Shown: positions 53,751 through 63,204 of the stretch, one piece after another
Layout of the letters: each line of letters begins with the position of its first letter
Position numbering within the stretch: the first letter of the stretch is position 1
NCBI RefSeq assembly: GCF_024139115.2
Contig: NC_085141.1
Location: forward strand, 220,199,783 to 220,263,782
Length of the DNA: 64,000 bases
Origin: Armigeres subalbatus
Taxonomy: Eukaryota; Arthropoda; Insecta; Diptera; Culicidae
Reading direction: 5' to 3'
Position numbers and translations under genes: made by a program
The notes under the pieces: generated by a model
What the model was told of the DNA's origin: nothing
What the model saw: the letters and a program-made list of their open reading frames with translations, nothing else
Database searches by the model: none

Positions 53751-54420
53751 TTCTCTATCTGCGTATACGCCTGCCAGATGTACATACATAATTGAGTATC
53801 CCACTAAATAAAAAAACAAATCTAAGCATTCATGCTCTAATTTTAACTAAGTCGGTACTTAGTCCACGCTGACAAGACAATATGAAGTATGCTTTAGCAT
53901 AATTACATAATTCTTAAGTGAACTAAGGTTTTAAACGAAATTTGAATCCGTATATGAAAAATCCCATAATTTCTTTATTTTTATATACTTACTGATATAA
54001 AACTGGTATAAAATTGATCAGATTCGGGAACACACGCTCCACGATGAATTTCTTTGAAAGCGGCACAAATGCTGGGGTATTGTCTTATCGCCAATGGTAT
54101 ATGCGGCGGGAATGTGGCGATTTATCACAGATTTCCTTTTCTGTTAATGTTACTCTTTTGGTCGCAAAACAGTTATTCGACTTCGGTAAAGTGAAATCAG
54201 AATTGCGTACATAATGTAAAAACAATTTAATAAAAATTCTGCGGAAAAAAATTTAAATTTCGTTTCGTTTCGAAAAATTTCGAATTAAATGAACCTTGAT
54301 TTCGTATCGTTTCGAAAGAAATCTTTATTTCGTTTCGTTTCGATCCGAATCAACATAGACATTTTAAATTTCGTTTCGTTTCGTTTCGTTAGGAAAAAGT
54401 GTGTTATCGCATACCCTTAA
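53751..54420. other. AT-rich and TTTCG-rich end zone
   Basis: No gene. From 54250 the TTTCGTTTCG repeats form the right subterminal block of the 5-kb element. The 66-codon frame 54014-54214 has no motif. Confidence 0.45.
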
Positions 54421-54732
54421 TGATTTGTATTACTTTTAGAACTGGTAGAACCAAAGATTATATTTTAATGAGGTGTAGAAAAATCCAGATTTATTCGGGT
54501 AAGCAACGTTTCGGACCAGGCGAACGGGCACGAGGATAACGAGGAAACGCAACCGTAGCACATGAGAGGATTAGGGGTAATATGGACGAGTTGTTACGTG
54601 AAGGAGACCAACCTTAACATGCTGTGGGTAATTACATCTGTTTAACGTAAGGATCATGTTGACATGTTGACTGACAAATCGTGTTTTTCGAGTAATTTGT
54701 CGCACTCGTATGACCCCTTGGCTAGTAAAGTT

Positions 54733-54966
54733 TTATTTGATTTTATCTTCTTCCATGCAGATCATCTCATAGCAGGAAATTACGCAGCGGCTTATGCTGA
54801 GTGTCAGGTGACTCTGAACGATGACTTTTGTCCCAACGATAAGAATGAACAACTTTAGTAGCTTTATGACCTGCACCAGGTTCCTAACTTTGAGTGTGTA
54901 TCTATTTCCCCTTGCTTCCATCAATTCTCCTACAATTGGTCCTCCTGAAGCTCTTTCTACCGGCAT
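54733..54966 (-). pseudogene. LINE ORF1 fragment (Gag-like)
   Basis: A 77-codon minus frame reads NRYTLKVRNLVQVIKLLKLF, VGTKVIVQSHLTLSISRCVI and SCYEMICM. It parallels the ORF1 at 58160-58310 (GGRTYALKVRNQSHFDKL, DGTAVEVIPHP, IKCIVYCRDV). This arrangement, an RRM-like fold preceding zinc knuckles, is known from LOA/Jockey-type ORF1 proteins that bind the element RNA. No zinc knuckles follow on the minus strand, so it is a truncated remnant. Confidence 0.6.
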
Positions 54967-56421
54967 TCCAACATTGATGATCCCAGTGGCAGATTGTTTT
55001 CACGTTTTGGCATCAATAGAAAATATGTTAAGCTTCCAAATTCAGTAGTTGAGTAGCCTAATCCGGGTCGTTATAATCACCATACCCTATACTACCACTT
55101 TCTTGCTTATATACACGGTAGACATTGGAAACCGAGAAGAACAATGGTCCTTCGTTGTTTACCCCAGAACGTTAGAATGTAGCAAAAGAAATGATTTCCT
55201 ACCTTACGCTCCTTCAAGGTTGCGTGTGCAACATTTGAACCTAACAGAAACACTTTTCACTACGTGGATAACTTTTCACCAAAACCCGAGAAAGATGGCT
55301 TGCTCCTTACAAAGCACTTCTTACCACTGCACTAAGCGAATGTTTGAATGGAGGCTCGCAAGCAGAGAACAACAGCGTGGCTGCGAGACACACTTCACAC
55401 TCGTTATCCACCTAACTTGATCGGATTTTTAGTGATTTAATTCCATTCCACTAATTCACATTAGACACTACGCATCCAATAGCTTTGATTGTTGGTCCTA
55501 CCGTAATAAATACCGAAAATAACTAATTTTCCAGAGCGCGACGCAATCACACTGCCGTGAGTTCAGTGACCCGAACTCGAATGTTCTCTAATAGAGCATT
55601 GCCCTAAATCTACGAATTAATATGTCCCTTGCACCACGTCAAATTTTGGAGACACATTCTAGCGCCAACAACAAATCATGAAATGAAGTTTGGCTTCTGG
55701 ATAAAGATCTAGACAAATCAGTCAAATGACATTTTACGACATGGACCAAGGACATAACCAATAATTTAATTGGAATTTGCATTTAATATGACAAGCACTG
55801 TTGGTGACACTGGCAACGCGATTCATTCTATATAGGTTATGCAGATGGTGTTGAACCAGACGTAAATCAGCCAACTAATCTACCAATGTTTTACAAGAGC
55901 TTGCACAAATTGGTAGCCCAATCGGTCATCGGCTATGAATCAATCGGTCATCGTATTGTCTGCTTCAATCAATCCAGGAATGGAAGGCTAGACATATTGA
56001 TTTTTTGAGCTATTTCTAAACTAAGATTCGTTCTTGAAATAAAACTGGTCTACAAAGGATAAAAATGTCTGCTTGATACAATATTTAACAAAATAATGCA
56101 ACAGACGGACAAAAAGGACTGCAAGGCTTGCGGATTGCAGAACTAATTGGACAATATGGAGTCCATCCTCGATGTGAAGAATGATTTCATTATCATTGCA
56201 CAGGAGTCCACACCGAAGAGGAGCTGAGTTTCCAGGATTTGTAATATTCTGTCACTAATGCATGACGCGCCATCACTAAGGGTTGCATCATTTAATGACC
56301 ATCTATCGCGAGCAATGCGTTATCGGCTGTGGCATCATCCGTGATTCCCCAAAATGGCCCACCACATAACCGTTTAAAGTACATCTCTGAGCTAGATTAT
56401 TATTAAATATTATATATTATA
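54967..56421. other. Unassigned, possible LINE remnants
   Basis: A 123-codon plus frame (55049-55420) lacks motifs. At about 56095 the plus strand reads QQTDKKDCKACGLQN, stop, LDNMESILDVKNDFIII, a Cys pair followed by polar residues that might be a Gag-type scrap. Not classified. Confidence 0.35.
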
Positions 56422-56619
56422 TAGGGGAACTGTTCTCACTGAACATATATTCATCTGATCGCAAAACAACGAAATACAGCGCCAATATCGTCGCTTCTTT
56501 TTGCTAACACGCGTACCCACTGGTGAAAAAAAGAAACAAACAAAATTCCTTTTCATTGCTTTGTTTTTGATGGGATGGAAATAGGAGCTATGAGATGAAG
56601 TGTCGAACCGTTCCCCTAT
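56422..56619. mobile_element. MITE with TAGGGGAAC ends
   Basis: TAGGGGAACTGTTC on the left and GAACCGTTCCCCTA on the right, about 198 bp apart. Only the outer ten bases pair well. It resembles the TAGGGGAAAA ends of the 20464/57437 family but has an unrelated interior. Confidence 0.5.
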
Positions 56620-57436
56620 TCATTATTGAGATGTAGCGCAAAGTTTGAGATTTTTTTCGGATTTCACCAAAAATCATCAATGTGTGATTTTTTCTACTCT
56701 CCCGTAAGATTTTTGTTCAATCTAATAAGTTTTACAAACGACCATGCGTTTGCTTCCATTTCTCATTACAAGTATACCAAATTTTAAATGCTTTAAAAAG
56801 TCACAAAAACCTACAAATTTTACGTTTCCCTCTAACTGTGTAGGACGAGAGCAAAATAAGAAATGTGGAGTTTTGAAGTGCCTAATGGAACGGAAACCTT
56901 TGGAACTGAAGAGACTAGCTAAAGGTTGTCTCATATCTTGCGAATCTTGTTCGCGGATTTACAAATAAGCGGGATTGACGGGATCTCGACGCGGAAATCG
57001 AAAATCCGACCCCATTTACAATACAGGATGAGGACCAAAATCCGGTGGAAAGTTTTCCCGTTGGGTGAGGAATTCATAATCAAGTAATAATGGAAATAAC
57101 TGACAATACAGGTGCGCAGGTGCGTATTTCAATGTGCTTAATCCGACTTTACCGTCGACTTTTTTCAGAGCAGGATAGATAATGTGTCGTACTGATAATT
57201 CCGCGATATTTGCTAAATAGATAACGAAGGGGAAAATGTCGAAAACAAAGACTAAGTTTGTAACAAAATCCGACGTTCCTGAAATCCAGAAATCCAATGT
57301 GATCAAGCTGATAGTTCAATAGACTGTCTACAGTTGACAAAATATCGTGTAGATAGCAAGCAACATCACTATGATAATTGAATGTTTATTACGATATACA
57401 CGTGATAGAGCCCCAACGCATTGGTTATTCTTCATA
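56620..57436. other. No gene identified
   Basis: Open frames on both strands of 60-96 codons (56722-57340) with no recognisable domain. Confidence 0.45.
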
Positions 57437-57631
57437 TAGGAGGAATGACGGCTTTGGCAGATTTTGTTCTATTATTGGCAGGGGGGTTTTTTATGACTGA
57501 CTAGGCTCAAATTTGGCCTAAACATTCGTTGCATATCAAAGAATATTGTGGCCAGATTTCATAAAATTTGGTCGACAAAAACCCCCCTGCCAATAATAGA
57601 ACAAAACCTGCCAAAGCCGTCTTTCCCCCTA
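57437..57631. mobile_element. MITE with GACGGCTTTGGCAG ends, copy 2
   Basis: The left arm is ATGACGGCTTTGGCAGATTT and the right arm is AAACCTGCCAAAGCCGTCTT. The middle is the reverse complement of that of 20464-20660, so the two copies are in opposite orientation. Confidence 0.9.
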
Positions 57632-57661
57632 CTTATACAAAAGAATAACAAAACATTTTGA

Positions 57662-58748
57662 ATGAATCCCCTCCCAGCAGGTCATTACAAAACCCCTTAC
57701 TCTCCCCGTAGAATCGGAACTCTTAAAGAAGGCCTCCCCCTTAGTCAAAGTTCAAAGGTCGTAGCTACACTTGTCGACACTTTGAAGTTAGGATTTTTTC
57801 CGGATTTCGCCGATTCCGGTCCGATACGAGTGATTCCTTCGATGCATCCACGAAAACCAAGGTAAGAGGTTACTTCATTCAGCTGTTGAGGTATTTTTTG
57901 GGGGTCTGGGATGTCTGCGAAGTCTGGGGGCCCTCTGGGAAGGTCCCTCTACTCGAAACCGTTATCCTCCTAGAAAAATCGATGGAAGTCATACTGATCG
58001 TATCCTCCTAGTATTTATGTACCCTAGGGATGCGCACGGCGACCTGATGGTGCTATGTCTTCAAGGAGTCGACGGGAAACCCCTCTTGCCCCCCTTCCTG
58101 ATTAAAAAGTCCGTTCACCGATTTCTTGGCGGCTTCGACTCGGCCTTTCCGGAAAGTGGAGGTAGGACATACGCGCTCAAAGTCAGAAATCAAAGCCACT
58201 TTGATAAGCTGACCAAAATGGAGAAGCTGGAGGACGGGACGGCAGTCGAAGTCATCCCCCATCCGAATCCCCATCCCCATAACCAAATTAAATGCATCGT
58301 CTATTGCAGGGACGTCATCAATCACGTTGCGCGTGGAGTTGGAAGACCAAGAAGTGGACGAAATATATCGTATGACTAAAAAGGTCCGCGACAAAAAAAT
58401 GAAAACCTCCCTTCTCGTCTTTATCATCTGTGGGACCTCAAGACCGGATCAAGAGGGCCAGAGGATCAAAGTCGACTACGGTTGCAGGAGAGGAACCAAG
58501 GGTCATACACAGAAGCTGCCCTCCAGACTGCTTCGATACCTATTCCCATTCAAACGTCTAAGCAATCAATCAACTTTCTTTCATCTGATGCGGCTTTCTA
58601 CAGCAGTTCTGCTACCATCCTCCCCGCTCCCCAGACTTTGCAAAACGACAACGCTAATACGTCCAAAATCTCCACAACTCAGGACGTATTTTATTCACCA
58701 CAACCGAAATCTTTGAACAATTACCTAGTAACTACGGCTAAAATATAA
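57662..58748 (+). pseudogene. LOA/Jockey-type LINE ORF1 (Gag-like), frameshifted
   Basis: ORF1 protein in three linked frames. 57662-57865 (MNPLPAGHYKTPYSPRRIGT ... HPRKPR) continues after a one-base shift at about 57862 as KRLLHSAVEVFFGGLGCL. It runs open to about 58330 with the RRM-like segment YALKVRNQSHFDKLTKMEKL. A second shift leads to LEDQEVDEIYRMTKKVRDKK. A third leads to the tail SYTEAALQTASIPIPIQ ending at 58748. The zinc-knuckle region expected before that tail is not visible, so it is deleted or decayed. ORF1 of such LINEs binds the element RNA. A pogo-like element begins 43 bp after the stop. Confidence 0.7.
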
Positions 58749-58899
58749 CCTGCCAAATTGCTTACATTAGAAATTTACCTAAATTTACTACAGTCCCATC
58801 CCGATTTTGGCAACACCCGTTTTTGTCTACCCCCGATTTTGGCAACACCCGTTTTTGGCAACATTTTCTTCCCGATTTTGGCAACAACCTAGAATTTTT

Positions 58900-60380
58900 T
58901 TTTCTTGTTACTTTTTAGAGCTAAAACCTTTTTATTAATATCTAATAGGATAATCAAAACCGAAAGTAAATGTCATTAGGGTTTATATGCGTATTATGGG
59001 CTCTGTACGAATAGTGGGCACTTCCACTGAATTAATGAACCACCACTCGTATTACCGCTCATTGCAAACAATGTCTATTGAAACTTTTCTGCTCTTTTTA
59101 TTCACGTTTTCCATGTCCCTATTCACACTACCCTAATCTAACCAGCCCACCGTAGAATGTCGTATTTTTTGGCATCTCACTGATTTTGTCGTCGATAAGC
59201 TGACTCACACCGTTGTACATAGTACAACATCTATTAAGCGAAGCCCGCTGTTTACATCACAATGCAACCGATACTGCTTGAGTGATCCAGGAACAAGCAA
59301 TCCCAGTAGGTTTAATTGCTAATGATTGGCACATTCGATTTTATAGATGCGCTGTTTAGTCATTAAGTCGTTTTGCTCATTACGCGCCGAGAAAATGTCA
59401 TTTTATCATTTTATCCGTCTTTCTGCTGAATTTCCATATAGAAAATTATCAACAATTTTATTTCAAAGAATCTTATTGTTTAAAATTTACACAAATTTAT
59501 CTAGCGATCAACATTAGAATACTGTTGGCCCTGATGTGTTTCCTGTTTCCTGATGTGTCAATTGCATAACGAGCCTTTTGATTCCAGCATGCTTGCCAAC
59601 AGTTCAACAGTAATGGTAAGAGTTTGGTAACATGAAATCGTAAGGCTCTCAAGCAGGCATTGAAAAAAATCAGATCATGAGAAAAAATCGGGTTAATCTA
59701 AGCCAACTTGATGCTCTTCCGCGGGGCAAGTTATGAGCTTCCTAAGATCTTTGAAATTGGAGTTAGATGATTTACCGTTTAATGGTCTTTAACACTCACC
59801 AATGGAAGCCTATTGAGTGAAGCGAATCACTTGGTAACACAACAATGAGCGTCGTTCCGGTGCGCTGATAGCAGAAGCCATTCAAGCATTCTAAAAATGA
59901 AGACCTCTATGAGTCTGGAACTCTAGTACACTGAATGGGAGGCGTTGATACTTTCTCTCGACTATCTTATCGTTGCTTACATGGATACCTCACCACGGCT
60001 TGGCTTGTTAGACGGTGTTGCTCATTGTTTATCACAGCAACGATCGCTCCTACTCGTTGTTTGGCATACATCTGAGTGAGGCAGTTCACTCATTGGCTAT
60101 GGATGTAGCATAGATTGCAATAGATCAATGCTCACAAGACTCACTCACACTTCCAATTTCTGCTCTCGAGTGTTCTGTTTGTGATGGCGAAGTATCAGAA
60201 GTGGCTCCTGAGAACCCTAGCAGCACACATGCTCCACTCAGGTTACCGCAACTCAAATATGACCAGATTTAGTCACAATGAAGTTTCGCAACCATTTTTG
60301 TCTGACTTACGCTGCTCGGGAAGTTCCCATGAGATCGCTGGTGTAAGTCTAGCTGCTTCGATAGGCGAGTGATACGTCCC
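58900..60380. other. Interior of the pogo-like element, left part
   Basis: No DDE transposase motif or long frame found on either strand. AT-rich to mixed composition; the 63-codon frame 60181-60372 has no motif. Confidence 0.4.
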
Positions 60381-60386
60381 ATGTGG

Positions 60387-60690
60387 TTTTATTATTATTT
60401 ATTCAGCCTAAGGCCGGAGTGGCCTCTACGGTACATAACAGTCGTCTCCGTCCACTGCTGTACCAGTCACGCAGTCTACGGAGGGTTTGTAAATCGTCTT
60501 CCACTTGATCGATCCACCTTGATCGCTGCACACCTCGCCGTCTTGTGCCTGTCGGATCGTTGTAGAGAACCAAGTGCGCGTTTATCCTCCACAAGCATAG
60601 TACAGATCTCGTACTTACGCTTTCCTGCCACGCTGCGTCTCCGAATTTGTCTGCTGATATCGTTATCGGAGGTCTGCATTCTGCACGTAA
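60387..60690 (-). pseudogene. RTE-like LINE 3' end, internally deleted
   Basis: Minus-strand pieces SDNDISRQIRRRSVAGKRKY, CTMLVEDKRALGSLQ, VLYNDPTGTRRRGVQRSRWI and DQVEDDLQTLRRLRDW follow the same order as the protein at 10344-10919. The stretch between REIRRR and MLVEDKRALG is shortened and the LRWxGHV part is missing. The 3' end TTAGGCTGAATAAATAATAA is identical in plan to the copy at 10950-10978. Dead. Confidence 0.85.
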
Positions 60691-61035
60691 GAGAAAGTGG
60701 ATATCAGTGGCACGGAACGCTGATCTGCGCCACCTTAGTAAAGTCTAGCTCATTGTACTCGCACTACGCTTGACCAATGTGCAGAATGCAGATTTCTTTT
60801 ACCATTTACTAAAACAATGGAACGTCTTATGCCTTGCGTTCTTTTTTTTCCATAATGTAAGCAAAATAGTGCACAGAACTTTACTCTCAATCATACCGAC
60901 CACAAGAAAGTTTATCCATTATATAAGAATCCGAAATTTGTAGCACATTTAGTCATCTTGTATTTGTTGGATGGCTATTTGATTTATATAGTTAATTATG
61001 ATAAAAACAAGCATTTTCGGTATACTATAATTCAC

Positions 61036-61320
61036 GGCCCTCCTTAGCCGTGCGGTAAGACGCGCGGCTACAAAGCAAGACCATGCTGAGGGTGGCTGGG
61101 TTCGATTCCCGGTGCCGGTCTAGGCAATTTTCGGATTGGAAATTGTCTCGACTTCCCTGGGCATAAAAGTATCATCGTGTTAGCCTCATGATATACGAAT
61201 GCAGAAATGTTAACTTGGCTTAGAAACCCCGCAGTTAATAACTGTGGAATTGCTTAATGAACACTAAGCTGCGAGGCGGCTCTGTCCCAGTGTGGGGATG
61301 TAATGCCAACAAGAAGAAAT
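61036..61320 (+). mobile_element. Feilai: Feilai SINE, copy 3, with target duplication
   Basis: Full-length: GGCCCTCCTTAGCCGTGCGG, B box GGTTCGATTCCC, the complete body and a CAACAAGAAGAA tail. It is flanked by ATAATTCA at 61027-61034 and again at 61319-61326 (8 bp, partly overlapping the tail). Few differences from copy 1, so it is a relatively young insertion in the pogo-like element. Confidence 0.92.
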
Positions 61321-61756
61321 AATTCATTTGAGATGTCAGATTGAAGTCAGCACTTCAATGGACTACTATATAAACGTTTTTTTATCACTACAATTTTTTG
61401 TAAGGACATGGCCGACGCTATTGTTAATTTCAAATATTATTTATTATTAAATTTGTATTATGAAATTGGCTAATTAGTTACATTATCGTTTGATTACCAT
61501 TCTTGAGTTTGTTTCAATTTTGTTTGAGCTACAATCTTCGAGTTATGAATATCGCAAAAATGACGATTATGATGCACGTGCATCACTTAAACACACTCCA
61601 CATACTTTGTAGTACATATTCTAAGTATTTAGCTTCAATCATGAAAACAAAAAAAAAATTGAAATTTTGTATGAAATTTTTTTCCCGTTTTTGGCAACAT
61701 CCCCATTTTGGCAACATTAAAATCCGGTCGTGTTGCCAAAATCGGGAAGGGACTGT

Positions 61757-62200
61757 ATACATAATTAATTATTCATAAAATTCTACTTACTATTTACATA
61801 AACTATTACCTACTATTGCTCTAAAATATTAAAACTAAAAAGAACTTAAAAGTAACGGAATTGAATTAAAATAAAACTGAACACAAAGTATCGAATATTG
61901 AAATACAGAAATTATCTTGCACATCCCTAAACCCATCCCGAATCACACCCGTAACGCACCGTTGACATCGACTGTCAAAGCGACAGCGCATCGCCACCTC
62001 CTCGAATCGCAAACCAACACATCGACAGATGAGGCATGAAAAACGACTGGCGATCGCCGAGATCGCTCTCTACCAGGTGAACCACCAAAGAAGATAGTCG
62101 TTTTTGTGCGCGTTTTTTCACCTCGTCCGTTTTTTCTTTAACCAGGGACAATACCAGTACCCCCGTGCAGCCAGTCTGGCGTCCATTGTTCTCTGCTGAG
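61757..62200. other. AT-rich spacer then LINE 5' region
   Basis: 61757-61930 is AT-rich without features. From about 61950 GC rises (TCAAAGCGACAGCGCATCGCC, GGCGATCGCCGAGATCGC), and this probably is the 5' untranslated/internal promoter part of the LINE that follows. Confidence 0.4.
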
Positions 62201-63200
62201 TGTGATTAGCTGATACAGTCTAGGCATTGGATTCCGGTAAAAATCGAGCCAGGGAAAACACGGTCATCAGCGTAGTGAAGTGAGACGTATTCGCATTACC
62301 GTTGTAAAGCGTCGGGGTTTTGCCGAACCTAGTGTGAAGAGCGGTTCCGATAGTCAAGCCTCCGCTGCCGAAAAACGTGTTCTGTTCGACCGTTGACGAG
62401 AACGATAAGCGGGCGGCCATTTCGACGCCAACAACGTATTGAACCATCGAACTGCTGCTGCTCCCGAATCCCTCCCAGTGGTTCCCGACGTCAAGAATGT
62501 CGGACCGACAGATCGCATGGGCAACGCTAATCCTCCGTTCGGATCCTGGTCGCATGATGCCAATCCCCAGGAGAAATAAATCTCCGCAGTGCTGAAAGTA
62601 AGATCAGAAGGAAGAATCACACCGGAACGACCGGGTCGACCCCGGCACTCAGTGTACAAAGAAACACCAAACCAGAAGAGCCTGTGCAGATCCTTCGGTA
62701 GCCGGAACCACCCCCCTCCCCACTCCGAGTGAGTCAAGCGTTTCCCGTTAGGCGTACTACGGACGCGTAGATTTCCCCCGACGAACAACGTGGGAGTCAA
62801 GTCTTCGAGGAGCAACGTGTCAACGTCCGACGCTGTAAGTACTGCTAGCCTTCCTGGGCACCCCGAAAACTTCCTTCCGGGAGGTAAGTCCCACCCCTTC
62901 AGGCCGCTTTCTGGTCATCCTAGGCCTCCCAGGCACTCCAACCTAGTTTGTAAGTCCTACATCTTTCAGCATCTTCATTCAGCTTATTCTTCGGATCCAG
63001 GGAACACCCACATTTGAGATCACAAAACTCCCATCGATCACAGCACCCCTCCGGATACATCCGGGGACACCATTTTAACAAACAACCTGGTTCCTTTCTT
63101 CCTGACCAGCACAACTCGACTAGTACGTTGAGCACATTGCCCCTACCTTCCACTGCACTGGATCGGATCAAGGTAGCCAGTTTGTTCCTTTCCTAACCCC
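62201..63200 (+). pseudogene. LINE 5' coding part, Ser/Pro-rich, several frameshifts
   Basis: Plus-strand frames with a protein-like, Pro/Ser/Arg-rich composition run in succession. One contains VLKVRSEGRITPERPGRPRH and SSRSNVSTSDAVSTASLPGH. Next comes 62790-63017 (FLPGGKSHPFRPLSGHPRPP) and then 63014-63196 (SFLPDQHNSTSTLSTLPLPS). They lead directly into the endonuclease domain at 63205. This suits the N-terminal extension of ORF2 or the end of ORF1 in a LOA-type element. The minus frames 62220-62815 are open because of composition and show no domain. Confidence 0.5.
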
Positions 63201-63204
63201 TACA

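Larger units (their letters stand above)
49397..54420. mobile_element. 5-kb element with TTTCG-rich inverted ends
   Basis: Flanking direct repeat TGATTTGTA at 49388-49396 and 54421-54429. The left end AAGCATATGCGGTATTTCG and right end (inverted) TTAAGGGTATGCGATAACAC are similar. Inside each end lies a TTTCGTTTCGTTTCG low-complexity block (about 49420-49600 and 54250-54390). The duplication length (8-10 bp) suggests a hAT-type element, but no transposase frame is visible. It hosts a hAT element, Feilai and a LINE scrap. Confidence 0.55.
58792..61755. mobile_element. pogo/Tigger-like element with CAGTCCC ends, 2.96 kb
   Basis: Ends TA-CAGTCCCATCCCGATTTTGG and CCAAAATCGGGAAGGGACTG-TA are inverted and next to TA. 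Subterminal CCCGATTTTGGCAACAC is repeated four times on the left and three times on the right. The CCCGATTTT core is shared with the MITE at 47405-47821. The interior lacks a transposase frame and carries an RTE fragment (60387-60690) and Feilai copy 3. Without Feilai it would be about 2.7 kb, close to autonomous Tigger length, but coding is gone. Confidence 0.82.

Noticed and set aside
55049..55420. 123-codon frame as a gene
   Set aside because: Lacks any recognisable motif and sits among LINE remnants; composition does not stand out.
62220..62815. Minus-strand frames of 111 and 153 codons near the LINE
   Set aside because: Antisense to plus-strand LINE-like coding sequence that leads into the endonuclease domain; no domain on the minus strand.
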